In this document: positions 18,126 to 27,530 of the stretch, piece by piece | Position numbering within the stretch: the stretch's first letter is position 1 | How the letters are laid out: each line of letters starts with the position of its first letter | Assembly (NCBI GenBank): GCA_022820485.1 | Contig: JAJEFJ010000012.1 | Span: forward strand, 1 to 47,106 | DNA length: 47,106 nt | Direction: 5' to 3' | Source of the DNA: Candidatus Latescibacterota bacterium | Lineage (GTDB): Bacteria > Latescibacterota > UBA2968 > UBA8231 | Notes under the pieces: generated by a model | What the model was told of the DNA's origin: nothing | Seen by the model: only the letters and a program-made list of their open reading frames with translations | Database searches by the model: none | Translations under genes and position numbers: made by a program

Positions 18126-20120
18126 CTATACTTGGGTGAGGAAACTGTCCATGTGGCTGGTGAAATAATCGAGGACCAGCCAGACTCCGGCCGCCACAAT
18201 TTCCCCGAGGATGAGACCGAGGAAAAACGGGCGCAAGTTGCGGTACAGTTTGGGGCCGCCGTACCGCAGGATGATCAATTTGAGGAACCAAGCGAGGAAT
18301 ACGCTGGCGTAAATGTGGCTGGTCTTCCAATTGGCGCTGATCAAATAACCCAGCGGACTGAGGGGCCACCATAGGACTTGGTGTCTGACCCACATCAATC
18401 CCGCCATCACCGCCCCACCAATGCCCATGAATAGCCAAGCGTCGAGACGGGGTCCCGTAGGCTCGGCGACAATGCGCGGGGCCATATCCGTGGGGCCAAT
18501 GCCCCCCTTCCAGCCGAAAAAGAGCGGATTGAGATTGATGCCGCCGTATTTGTAGGCCAAGTACAAAACCATGTACGTAGAGCCTATTAGACTGACCACA
18601 ATGGCGACGAGCACGGCCCAGAACAGCCGGCGCTTGGACCCGCCGATGACTTCGCTCATTTTTAACCCATTGGCCACCGACGCCATCACAAAAGAGCGGA
18701 TTTCGGAGTGCCAGCCATAGGAAAAACCCAGGGCCACCAGCCCGGGAGCCCCCAGGACTTGGGTGCCGCCCCCGGAAATGACAAAGGTCGAACTCATCAC
18801 CGGCGGTCTCATAGCCGGGACGCCGCCTTCGGTCACAACGCGCGTCAGGCTGAGAAAAATTACCATGGCGCTAAAGATGAACATCAGGGTTCCCAACAGC
18901 GGCAGACCGCTCACCCACAGGCCAAAGCCAAAGAGGAACAGCGAACCGAACAAACCCAACACAGCCTGCCGATAGGACACTACCTCGCCGGAGTCGTCTA
19001 TTTCAGGTGCGCGTCCAATTGCCTTGCGGAATACATCGCCTAGATGTTCGCGCGCGCCCCACAGCATGATCAGCACGAAGACGATCATCGCCCCCATACC
19101 CTGATGGGAGGTGTACGTATCGCGAGCGTAGTGGTCTATCCGCTCCGTGCTCTGGATGCCGACGACGTTGAAGATCCCCTTCTGAATCAGGGTGAGGGTG
19201 TGGAAAATCCAGATGGAAGCGGAAATGTCGAGACCGACGAAGTAGAAGAAGCCCAGCCAAGATGGACTGAAGAAGAACCAGAGCGTGACCGTGTCGCGGA
19301 AAATGGGCAGCCGGAAGTCCCGCTCAATGGACGGAAAGGAGGGGGAATAAGAATGCAATCCGTTGATGCTGATCAGAATGAACGAAAAGGCAAAGGCGAC
19401 CCACATTGCTTTGTTGGTAAAGAAGGATTTGCCAATAATTCCCTTTCGCTGCTGCTGGATCATCTCCATGGGCACCTGCACCAAGGGATAGACCAGTTTT
19501 TCGCGGTCCGCCCACTGCTTGCGAAGGATGATCATCGCAAACGTCATGACCAGACAGAGCGAGAGGAAAAAACCGTACCAGTAGGCCAGCGGTACAACCC
19601 AAGGCTCCCAGGGAATGGGGGTACCCTGGGGCAGTCCTTCGTAGAAATAGCGTGCGACGTCTTCCCCCTGCGGAACGAGCCAGCTAGGTATGAACTGGTT
19701 GTACACTTCGGCCCAGTCGTTCTCAGGGGTGGCGTAGTACATGGGCCCCACCAGTTGGGGCAGCAGGACCGGCGTCAATCCCATGCTGGGGACGCAGCAG
19801 CTCACTATCATCATGATGTAGATAGTGATCAGTTCGGTCTGGTTGAGCGCCAAGGGCCTGCGGATGAGAGCTACTAGGCCGCTGGCCAGCACCAGAATGA
19901 AGAAAAAGAACAGGGCCGCCGGCGTGCTAAAATTCAGCGTCAGGTACGACCCGCGTATCATGAGGGTGCAATACACGTCGAGGAAATTGATCAGAAAGGC
20001 AAGCACCGCACCGATCAATAGGCCCCTCAGGGGAATGCCGGTAGCACTTTGCTGATCCGCGTCCAAGTTGGTCTCTTTCGTCAGGTATTGCAGGTACTCT
20101 GTGGGGATTTTCTTTTTCAC
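18126..20120 (-). CDS. DUF6785/DUF6784-like polytopic membrane protein
   Basis: Protein of 664 residues starting at GTG with an upstream GAGGGTGGT stretch. It has about 14 hydrophobic segments with long loops: early AVLAFLINFLDVYCTLMIRG, a central CLVMTFAMIILRKQWADREK with charged residues, VTEGGVPAMRPP and a C-terminal AGVWLVLDYFTSHMDSFL. The pattern fits the large DUF6785 (with DUF6784 tail) membrane proteins of Planctomycetes, Latescibacteria and relatives, which resemble oligopeptide-type transporters but have no assigned substrate. Its stop is directly followed by the start of the 15543 gene. The 148-base gap upstream makes co-transcription with the surface-protein genes possible but not certain. 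Confidence 0.7.
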   Translation of the reverse strand: MKKKIPTEYLQYLTKETNLDADQQSATGIPLRGLLIGAVLAFLINFLDVYCTLMIRGSYLTLNFSTPAALFFFFILVLASGLVALIRRPLALNQTELITIYIMMIVSCCVPSMGLTPVLLPQLVGPMYYATPENDWAEVYNQFIPSWLVPQGEDVARYFYEGLPQGTPIPWEPWVVPLAYWYGFFLSLCLVMTFAMIILRKQWADREKLVYPLVQVPMEMIQQQRKGIIGKSFFTNKAMWVAFAFSFILISINGLHSYSPSFPSIERDFRLPIFRDTVTLWFFFSPSWLGFFYFVGLDISASIWIFHTLTLIQKGIFNVVGIQSTERIDHYARDTYTSHQGMGAMIVFVLIMLWGAREHLGDVFRKAIGRAPEIDDSGEVVSYRQAVLGLFGSLFLFGFGLWVSGLPLLGTLMFIFSAMVIFLSLTRVVTEGGVPAMRPPVMSSTFVISGGGTQVLGAPGLVALGFSYGWHSEIRSFVMASVANGLKMSEVIGGSKRRLFWAVLVAIVVSLIGSTYMVLYLAYKYGGINLNPLFFGWKGGIGPTDMAPRIVAEPTGPRLDAWLFMGIGGAVMAGLMWVRHQVLWWPLSPLGYLISANWKTSHIYASVFLAWFLKLIILRYGGPKLYRNLRPFFLGLILGEIVAAGVWLVLDYFTSHMDSFLTQV

Positions 20121-20199
20121 ACCACCCTCTGTCCCGAGCGGCTATAGGGACCGGCTAGTACCTGCTCTGCGGTTGGACAGGCGATAGAGGAATGGAATG

Positions 20200-20228
20200 G
20201 GCCGCCAGCCCCTGCGGGCTTGACGGCC
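20200..20228. repeat. Imperfect hairpin downstream of the FlgD-type gene
   Basis: GGCCG and GCCC on the left pair with GGGC and CGGCC on the right around a CTGC loop with a small internal mismatch. It lies 40-70 bases past the stop at 20269. No T-run follows on the minus strand, so it may stabilise the RNA end or be partial rather than a full intrinsic terminator. Confidence 0.4.
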
Positions 20229-20236
20229 TGCGCTAC

Positions 20237-20280
20237 GGCAACGCCGGGAGGAATTTGCGTCTATACTCTCAGTACACACT
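20237..20280. repeat. 45-bp repeat, copy 2, overlapping a gene end
   Basis: Near-identical to 15475-15519. This copy includes the last four codons (Ser-Val-Tyr-stop) of the minus-strand FlgD-type gene and its immediate 3' flank. Confidence 0.75.
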
Positions 20281-22794
20281 GGCCACGACCGTGGCCACCG
20301 TAGATTCACCAACACTCTCTGCGTCCACCTCTGGACCGACCCGGCAGATATACAAGCCAGGCGGCAATAGCACTCCATCCCGGTCCCGGCCATCCCAACT
20401 CACCTCCTGCACACCGGCGGCGTGCGCCACCGACTGCGCTCGACGGTGCACTAGCGATCCGTCGAGCGCATAGACCTCCAATATTAGCGAGGCCTGCCCC
20501 GGCATCTTAAATACGGGAAAGACGAATTTCACCGCATCGTTGATGCCATCTCCGTTCGGCGTGAACGGATTCGCCACTACCTCCATATCGCCTACCAGTC
20601 CACCGACCACCGGCGTCAGCACGGTCAGGCCCTCGCCCGCGTCGGTCGGATCCACCCGCTGCCACACCACCTCCTCTTCCTCTCCTAGTCCCACCGAGAC
20701 GAGAAAGGCATTGCTCGCCAAGTAGAACGCGCTCGAAAAGCGCAGGGCTACCTCGGTGCCGGCCTCCTGCACGACCGCGGGCATGTGAATCCACAGCGAG
20801 TCAGAGCGGGTCTTGATCCCCAGTTCACTCGCCGAGTACACCTCCTCGCCCACCATCACATCCACCAACTCCACTTCGGCGCTAGGGGGGATTTCAAAGA
20901 GCACCTGATCGAACCCCAAACCCGCCGACCCTTCCCCGTTGGGCGGGATCGTCAGGGAGAGCGTGAACTCCTCGGGTTGACCGCTCTGCTGGGCTCTGCG
21001 GGGCCTTACTTCACCCAGAATTTGGTGAGCCAATGGATCTTTCAGACCAATATTTAGGTTGTGTAACACCGCAGATTGGTGGGGATCGTCCGAGAGCAGA
21101 GCAGCCTCAATCATTATATAGCGCCGCGGACTAGGCGAGGTGATGGCCGCTCCAGGTTGCTCGTAAAATTGGCTCCACGGACTCCAATCCGCCTCGTCGG
21201 GCACAAACGCCACCGTCGAATCCCCCCGCATAAACGACAGCGTCTTGCGATAGTCGGCCTCGGTCACTTCAACTCCCTGTTTGTTGAAGAAATGCTTGTC
21301 CTCGGTGAGTCGGTTCCCAGTTCGAGTGCGGATCTGTAGCTGGGTGCCGGGCGGCGTCTGGGCCTCCCAAGAAATGTTGGAAAGGATGCGGGGGGCGTCT
21401 CCCAGCTCGATCGCCGGCGTTTGCAGCGTGACCTGCGGCAGAAAACCAAAGCCATAGAGCAGCAGTTGCCTTATATCGGCTCCCCACGCTACCCGCCCGA
21501 CGTTGATCAGGCGATAGTCGAACTTGAAATAGCGCCCCTTTATGGGGGGAAAGGCATTGGCCTGCATGACCGTATCCGTCGGCAGCGATCCTGTGGGCGC
21601 TTGGGCCTCGCGGCCCAGCGTGACATCGTCTCGGCCGCGCGCAATCACCGAGGTAAAGACCCGGCTGCCATCGGGTGCCAGACTGCCATCCGAAAGACTG
21701 AGTATATAATTGGGAAAGATGTTATTGCCGTACACAATAAAGGTGCGGTCAACCCAGTACCAGGTGCCCAAGTCGAACAGGAGGTTTCGGTCCCGGTCCT
21801 TGACTTGCGCTCCGCCCACGCCGGAAAACGATACCTCTGCATTCCAAGCAGTGGTATAATCGCCGTCGATTATATTGGATTGTCCGCCCACGCCGCCAAA
21901 GGCCTCGATCGACCCTCCGCGCTCCTTCCAGCCCAAACTTATATTCTCCCCCACCGTCCACACCTCCACTTCCGCCAACCGAGGACGCTCCGAACGATAA
22001 TACCGAACCGGACCCTTAAAACGAGCCTCCCTAATCGCCGCATACTCCGCCTGAGATACCTCCCGCTCCACACCCGTCGACTCCCGACGGAAATACAGCA
22101 CATCCCCCCGGTCCGACTCCGCCAAACCCTCCCAACCCGACGCGCTCACCTCTGCCCCGCGACGACCAGCACTGGCCGTGGCCACAAGCTGAACATACTG
22201 GACTAAATCTCCGCGCAAGCCCGGATCCGCCGACTTGGCTGGACGCAGCGCATACTCAAAAACCCGCTGCGTCTTGTTCAACCCCTCGCTGCGACCGGCC
22301 ACCCGATAGTCGAGGCTCTGACTGCCCTGAAAGGCCTCATCGCCATTGGAGGTGAGCACCTTGAACTGCAAAAACGGATCGCCCACCCCTTCGGCGACAA
22401 ATTTCACCACCACTTTCTCCGCCCACACCACCCGACCCAAGTCCACCTCGACCCACCAGTCGCGCAGCGGCGCGTCCAGTGCCGGCTCCCAGTAGGTTTC
22501 TTCCCGACCGTCCATGAGCTGCGCGGCCCCGGCGAAATTGGTCCCGGCCCGTCGGATGCCCCCGGTCACGTCCTCGCGGCTGAAGGCTCCCGCGTTCAGC
22601 GCGGCATTGATCTGCCGCCGCACAAAATGGGGCCGGACTCCTTCGTCGCTAAAATCCACACTGCCGGCGGGAAAATTCCACCCCGACCAGTCGCTCTCGC
22701 TGATGATCAACTGGTTCGGCTCAAGGCGATAGCCCTGGGTCCATGCCACAGCGGGGAGCAACAAGGTATAAAGAATGGCTCGCGTGCTGTTCAT
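20269..22794 (-). CDS. Secreted surface protein with C-terminal FlgD-like Ig domain (paralogue D)
   Basis: Protein of 841 residues. The ATG at 22794 gives a good signal peptide (MNSTRAILYTLLLPAVAWTQG) and lies 25 bases after the previous stop. The N-terminus differs from paralogues A and B. It includes LMDGREETYWEP followed by WWVEVDLGRVVWAEKVVVKF, a discoidin-like block; a second one (IIDGDYTTAWNAE; NLLFDLGTWYWVDRTF) follows. Then come a WSPWSQFYEQPG block, LGEVRPRRAQQSGQ, GLGFDQVLFEIPP and the FlgD-like end (from about 741) with FTPNGDGIND, LDGSLVHRRAQ, WDGRDRDGVLLPPGLY and a terminal ASVY. Last of four consecutive minus-strand genes 29276 to 20269. Confidence 0.8.
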   Translation of the reverse strand: MNSTRAILYTLLLPAVAWTQGYRLEPNQLIISESDWSGWNFPAGSVDFSDEGVRPHFVRRQINAALNAGAFSREDVTGGIRRAGTNFAGAAQLMDGREETYWEPALDAPLRDWWVEVDLGRVVWAEKVVVKFVAEGVGDPFLQFKVLTSNGDEAFQGSQSLDYRVAGRSEGLNKTQRVFEYALRPAKSADPGLRGDLVQYVQLVATASAGRRGAEVSASGWEGLAESDRGDVLYFRRESTGVEREVSQAEYAAIREARFKGPVRYYRSERPRLAEVEVWTVGENISLGWKERGGSIEAFGGVGGQSNIIDGDYTTAWNAEVSFSGVGGAQVKDRDRNLLFDLGTWYWVDRTFIVYGNNIFPNYILSLSDGSLAPDGSRVFTSVIARGRDDVTLGREAQAPTGSLPTDTVMQANAFPPIKGRYFKFDYRLINVGRVAWGADIRQLLLYGFGFLPQVTLQTPAIELGDAPRILSNISWEAQTPPGTQLQIRTRTGNRLTEDKHFFNKQGVEVTEADYRKTLSFMRGDSTVAFVPDEADWSPWSQFYEQPGAAITSPSPRRYIMIEAALLSDDPHQSAVLHNLNIGLKDPLAHQILGEVRPRRAQQSGQPEEFTLSLTIPPNGEGSAGLGFDQVLFEIPPSAEVELVDVMVGEEVYSASELGIKTRSDSLWIHMPAVVQEAGTEVALRFSSAFYLASNAFLVSVGLGEEEEVVWQRVDPTDAGEGLTVLTPVVGGLVGDMEVVANPFTPNGDGINDAVKFVFPVFKMPGQASLILEVYALDGSLVHRRAQSVAHAAGVQEVSWDGRDRDGVLLPPGLYICRVGPEVDAESVGESTVATVVASVY

Positions 22795-22819
22795 AAGATT
22801 TGCCCTACTCCCTTGCGAC

Positions 22820-24736
22820 CTAGTAAACCACTGCAATGGTTCCAGTTTGCTGATCGTCCCCGTTTTTGGCCTTCACGACGATGCGGTACATATAGAGGCC
22901 GGGTGCCACCAGTTCTTGCTGATCGTCTCTACCGTTCCACGAAAAGCTGAATCGGCCGCTCTCGTGCAGCCCTTCCTGCTGGCGCAACAGCCGACCGGAT
23001 AGGTCGAAAATTTCCAGTCTCAAGGGCACATTTTCCGTCACCTGTAGCAGATTCAAAGAGAATCTGGAGATATCGTTCACCCCGTCCCCATTGGGACTGA
23101 AGACCCTAGGCTCAACCAGTAGGTCTGCCAGCAGACGCGGGCTCAGCGAAGTGCGCACCGAAAGGGTTTCGCTCACGAATTCGGGCGCGGCATTGCCCGG
23201 GTTGATCCGCTGTGCCAATTCCAAGGGACGCTCGGAATCCCGGATCCAGCCGTCGAATGGGGTGCCGTAGCGCAACACGGGTGCGCGAAAGTACACCTCG
23301 ACTGGCCCACCTAGATCGCCCGCTTCCCGACGCGGCGAAAGTTTTACGGAAAAGAGGGTCGAATCCGGGCTCTCGACCTCGGCAGACCAATCCACTAGAC
23401 CCGTGGCCCGCACCGAATCGACACCGGCCAAGCCAAAGGGGGCCGCTATTTCAATCTGGTCGAAACCAGAGTGGTCCGGCGTCATGGTAGGAGAGATCGC
23501 GTACGTGAATTGCGAGACCTCTCCCAAAGGCACTTCGGGAGGGTACACTTCTCCCACTACATTTTGGGCCAAAGGAGGCTTGGTGACCGAAAACTCGACG
23601 AAATCCACCTCCCCGCCCTGCAAGGCATCGGGCTGGAAATCGACGCGGAATTGGAAGACGTTATTGGGGCTTGGGGAGATCACGGAGGTGCCGAGGCTGT
23701 CGGCGAATTCATAGGGGGGCGACCAGAAGCTCCAGTTTTCGGTATCGTAGGTGATTTCTGCCGCTTCGCCGGTTTTCAAGCCAGCATAGCCCTTGGCATC
23801 CAGCAGCTTCCCATTCTCATCAAAGCGAGAAAGCTCGTCCCCCCGTCCGGTATTGCGCCAGTACATATTGGGGTCCAAGGTCTTGCCGGAGCGCGAATGG
23901 ATATCGATTCTGACTCCTGGATCTTTCCGGCCCTGCCAGCGCAGCTCGCCCAAAATGGCCGGTTCCTCCAAGTCGAACATCTTGCTGACATAGGAGGCCC
24001 TATTGACAAAACCCTCGCCGTAGATCTCCACCTCGGCTATTTCCATGTTTCTGCTGGTCGTCACGGTGATCTGCAAGCCCACCTCCGTGGCCCGCATAGT
24101 CGGAAAGACTGCCTCTATGGTGTCCTGGGTATTTTCGACCACGGAAAAAGCCGACCGGCCGGGATCCACGCCGCCGTATTGTCCGCGCTCTACAATCTGA
24201 GGAATCGCGCTAGTAGTGACTAGGAGCTTGTCTGGATAAAGGGAGGTGCCCGGCGTGCTGATGAGCCGGACCCGGTTTACGGAGAAGGCCCCCCCCAAAT
24301 CGAAGATGAGCCAACTCGAGCGGTCCCCGGACTGAAATACATAGCCGTAGGGCTGCTTTAGGTAAAAGGTACTGAGATCCCCATCGACCATCCGCGTAGC
24401 ATGGCAACCGTCGAGGAGAAATTGGTACCCTCCGCACCCGCGCGAAAAGGGGCCGCCACCGCGAGTCAAACTAGTCAGGGCAATATTGTCCTCTGGGGTC
24501 AGGAAGAGGGGCCGCAGAATGTCCTCCTCGGCAAATACCTCGTCGTCAAAACCGTCCTTCTCCAGAAAATCACTCCACGGCACTGGAGTGAAAGTGACCG
24601 CGGGATCCGACGCCTCCGGCGGTGGCGGCAAATTTTCGCCGCCAATGCGGAAAATCTCCAAGGCACCGGATCGACCCGACAGCATGGCCAAGGCCAAAGC
24701 GGCTATAAGCAGCGAAATCGGCATCGTTCTTTTCAT
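22820..24736 (-). CDS. Secreted surface protein with C-terminal FlgD-like Ig domain (paralogue B)
   Basis: Protein of 638 residues with GGAGGT just upstream of the ATG and a signal peptide ending near GRSGALE. Closest relative of paralogue A: IFRIGGENLPPPPE start, RMVDGDLSTFYLK and LIFDLGGAFSVNRVRL (discoidin), MEIAEVEIYGEGFVNRASY, NTGRGDELSRFD, WSFWSPPYEFADSLGT, VGEVYPPEVPLGEVSQFTYA, VLRYGTPFDGWIRDSERPLE and then FSPNGDGVND, EIFDLSGRLLRQ, WNGRDDQ, APGLYMYRI and a terminal AVVY. Sits between the barrel candidate and paralogue D with short gaps (49 and 25 bases), so one transcript is likely. Confidence 0.82.
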   Translation of the reverse strand: MKRTMPISLLIAALALAMLSGRSGALEIFRIGGENLPPPPEASDPAVTFTPVPWSDFLEKDGFDDEVFAEEDILRPLFLTPEDNIALTSLTRGGGPFSRGCGGYQFLLDGCHATRMVDGDLSTFYLKQPYGYVFQSGDRSSWLIFDLGGAFSVNRVRLISTPGTSLYPDKLLVTTSAIPQIVERGQYGGVDPGRSAFSVVENTQDTIEAVFPTMRATEVGLQITVTTSRNMEIAEVEIYGEGFVNRASYVSKMFDLEEPAILGELRWQGRKDPGVRIDIHSRSGKTLDPNMYWRNTGRGDELSRFDENGKLLDAKGYAGLKTGEAAEITYDTENWSFWSPPYEFADSLGTSVISPSPNNVFQFRVDFQPDALQGGEVDFVEFSVTKPPLAQNVVGEVYPPEVPLGEVSQFTYAISPTMTPDHSGFDQIEIAAPFGLAGVDSVRATGLVDWSAEVESPDSTLFSVKLSPRREAGDLGGPVEVYFRAPVLRYGTPFDGWIRDSERPLELAQRINPGNAAPEFVSETLSVRTSLSPRLLADLLVEPRVFSPNGDGVNDISRFSLNLLQVTENVPLRLEIFDLSGRLLRQQEGLHESGRFSFSWNGRDDQQELVAPGLYMYRIVVKAKNGDDQQTGTIAVVY

Positions 24737-24785
24737 GCCGCTACCTCCGAGTGTATCCCGTTCGCGGGCCGCGCACTGGCGCGCG

Positions 24786-27512
24786 TTAATCGAGTCCGGC
24801 GATTACAGTAATGAACTGCGATATGCCCGTAGAGGGATTTTGTCCCTTTTCGTCTATGCGGTTGATCCTCACGCCCAACTGGGTGGTCAAAGCATATCCC
24901 AAATAAGCACCTGTATTGGAGTATTGGACCGCCAACACCAACTCCTGAAAATCTTCCTGCAGACCTAGAGCTTTCGCATCTTCTTCGAATTGGTTGAATA
25001 GGGTGTACTCGACGCCCACCTGTACTTCCGAGCCGGTCAGTATAGGAGTCTGGCCAATGAGGAACAGGATCAGGGTATCTTCTTTGCGCACCGGCTCGTT
25101 GCTCAGCAAGGGTGTTTCGAAACGCAGTTCGTTTTTGATCTTGGGAAAGAGCCGAAAGCGTCCCCACTCTTGCCGGTACTCGGCCTTGTTGATAAGGCCG
25201 AAAAACTGGTACTTGTCGCGAAAGTCCGCCTGTTCCTCTCGCTGATGCCAGACGTCGTATTTCACTTTGTTGACCAGTTTCAGCTTGGCGCTCCCGGTGT
25301 AGTCAAAACCAAGATAGGCGGAATTTATCCAAGTGTTGGGAGCGGCCAGCAGGTCTGGCACCCGCTGCAGATTAGCCTCAGTACCCGCCGGCTGCACCCA
25401 CTGGACGATATCGTCCGGGATAGTGTCCTCGACCAGCTTGACCATGTCGAAGACCCGCAGCCGGCCCAACCCGGCTATATCCCGATCCCAAGTAAACATC
25501 CCGTAGCTGCTGTTTTCCGCTCGGTCGCTGGCCAGCGTGTGCTCCTGCTTGCGGCCAACCGTCACCCGCATCCCAGGCATGATGTGAGCGCCTACATAGA
25601 TATTGCCTCCGCGGCGGTCGCGGTCGTAGGGGAAATCGGGCTCTTCGTCGTTTTCAAAGCGATCGATCCAGAAATTGTTGTTCATATCTACTCCGAAGAG
25701 GAACTCGGGGCGATCGACGCTGTAGCGCAAGAACGGCTCTTCGTAATCGGGAATGTAGTTCGGACGGAAATCGGTGTCGTTCTGGTTGAAATCGGAGATG
25801 AAATCGTTGTTTTCGTCCCAACCTGGGAAAATTTCCCGGTCCGGTCCTGCTTGGTTGACGCGCTGCCAGTCGGGCGTGCGGTCCTGATCGTCGTTATCCT
25901 CGACGAATTCGTAGAAAAACCGGCGTTCGTTGGTGTAGTCGATGTCCCCGTTCGCTTCCGTGAGCAGGCCGGTAGTGCCGTAGTCGTAATCCATGCTGTA
26001 GAGTTCGCCAAAAAGGAAGAAGGAATAGCCCCGCCGCGACAGATTGATCATCCAAGCACTGGCCTCGTCGGAGTCCATGAGGTGTTCGGTGAATTTGCGA
26101 TTGGGGTATTTGCGGAAGCGCCGGCTGCGATCGAATTCGGCGTATAGGTCAAAGCCCAGCAGATCGTTTACTTCGATGGTGCCGCCGAAGATATCGTTGC
26201 CCGTGGGCAAGCCGTAATCAAAGCGCACCAATTGCAGATTGGAGCCATCTTTTACATTGCCCGCGGCCCGCGCCTGAGTCAGGAAGACCGGCTGGCGCTC
26301 GGGCAGATTGGTCTGGCGATCCGACCCCATCTCAATGCGGTAGTCGTTGGCCACAGCCAATTCGATGGTGACCTTGCGGATGGTGGACAGATCCGGGCCG
26401 TTGTACGAGCGGTTCTCGCTGGTGAAATCATAGGTCAGCACGATCTGCTCGCTGCCGTCGGCGGCGAGAAAACCCCGCCGGCGAAACCCCCCGTTGATGA
26501 GGGCACTGAAACCGATCTCGCTGCCGCGCACCGTCTCTTTGCGGATTTCGATCTTCTCTGTGCCGTCATCTGTTACAACTACGACTTCGGTCTCGGCCTC
26601 GATGATGATATCGTGGGAAAACAGCGCGGCTCCACCTTCGCGATCCGTGGGTGAATCATCGCTCAGACGGACGAAGATCTGGCTGATGGGTTCGAGGTTC
26701 TGCCCCACGGTCAGGGCACCGCTTATGGGGTCGCCTTCGAGGCTCTCTATCAGGGTCTGGGAATGATGGGCGTTGACATACGTGGCACCCGCCTTGACAA
26801 AATCGCCGATCTGGCTCGTTGTCCTAAAGCCGAGGAGATTGGTGCTATTGGTGCCTTCTATCGTTATAGTGCCCGCCCTGCCCGGCGAGCTGATGCGCGA
26901 CATCAACACCGTTACCGCATGTTTGTCGGACTGGAGATCCATCTGCACCCCGTCAAAAGCCGGCTTGGAAAAAGTCATGGGCGTCAGCGTGGTGCGGATC
27001 TGTTCGCCAATGGTCAGGGCCATGTGGTACTGGCCGCTGCGGTCCGAGGAGATAACCAGCCGATTGAACCACGACCCAAATCGCGGATCTTTGAAAATGG
27101 CGCTGCCGAACTGCTGCGGCTGCTGCTGGCGCCAATCGTAGATGAGCCATCCTTTGGTGATGAAAGACCCATACAGGTCGTAGAAATAATCTCCCTCTAT
27201 ATCGGGATTCAAATAACGCTGATAGTGATCCCGGGCATAATTGGTGTACTCCCATTGTCTCCAGCGATAGAGCAAGAAGAGTTCCTGCGGCACGTACCAG
27301 CGCCGCACGGCCGGGTCCAAAGCGTCAAAGAGCACGCCCGAACCCACTGGTTCGTACGAAACCTCGCCGCCGCGCTGCAGGCCCAATCTGTGGCCATAAT
27401 CAAGTCCTTGGGCTACGGCTCCTTCGGGCACTGCGGCAATACTCAGCAGTAGTGCGATACCCGCAGCTGCGAGGAGAAGCTGTCGGCCCGTACGCGTACT
27501 CCATCTGGTCAT
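24786..27512 (-). CDS. Outer-membrane beta-barrel candidate with EF-hand-like loops
   Basis: Protein of 908 residues with a clear signal peptide (cleavage near GAVAQ, residue 35). The rest is dominated by alternating hydrophobic/polar beta-strand patterns rich in aromatic residues (AYLGFDYTGSAKLKLVNKVKYD; WGRFRLFPKIKNELRFE), as expected for a large porin-like barrel. A central insert is strongly acidic and Asn-rich with EF-hand-like loops: DENNDFISDFNQND near 562 and DMNNNFWIDRFENDEE near 606. I recognise no named family. It is placed between two FlgD-type paralogues (18 bases after one, 49 before the next), so it may be their assembly partner or channel in the outer membrane, by context only. 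The C-terminus (AGLD) lacks the usual terminal Phe of BAM clients. Confidence 0.65.
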   Translation of the reverse strand: MTRWSTRTGRQLLLAAAGIALLLSIAAVPEGAVAQGLDYGHRLGLQRGGEVSYEPVGSGVLFDALDPAVRRWYVPQELFLLYRWRQWEYTNYARDHYQRYLNPDIEGDYFYDLYGSFITKGWLIYDWRQQQPQQFGSAIFKDPRFGSWFNRLVISSDRSGQYHMALTIGEQIRTTLTPMTFSKPAFDGVQMDLQSDKHAVTVLMSRISSPGRAGTITIEGTNSTNLLGFRTTSQIGDFVKAGATYVNAHHSQTLIESLEGDPISGALTVGQNLEPISQIFVRLSDDSPTDREGGAALFSHDIIIEAETEVVVVTDDGTEKIEIRKETVRGSEIGFSALINGGFRRRGFLAADGSEQIVLTYDFTSENRSYNGPDLSTIRKVTIELAVANDYRIEMGSDRQTNLPERQPVFLTQARAAGNVKDGSNLQLVRFDYGLPTGNDIFGGTIEVNDLLGFDLYAEFDRSRRFRKYPNRKFTEHLMDSDEASAWMINLSRRGYSFFLFGELYSMDYDYGTTGLLTEANGDIDYTNERRFFYEFVEDNDDQDRTPDWQRVNQAGPDREIFPGWDENNDFISDFNQNDTDFRPNYIPDYEEPFLRYSVDRPEFLFGVDMNNNFWIDRFENDEEPDFPYDRDRRGGNIYVGAHIMPGMRVTVGRKQEHTLASDRAENSSYGMFTWDRDIAGLGRLRVFDMVKLVEDTIPDDIVQWVQPAGTEANLQRVPDLLAAPNTWINSAYLGFDYTGSAKLKLVNKVKYDVWHQREEQADFRDKYQFFGLINKAEYRQEWGRFRLFPKIKNELRFETPLLSNEPVRKEDTLILFLIGQTPILTGSEVQVGVEYTLFNQFEEDAKALGLQEDFQELVLAVQYSNTGAYLGYALTTQLGVRINRIDEKGQNPSTGISQFITVIAGLD

Positions 27513-27530
27513 ATGGCCCCCCTGTTGATG

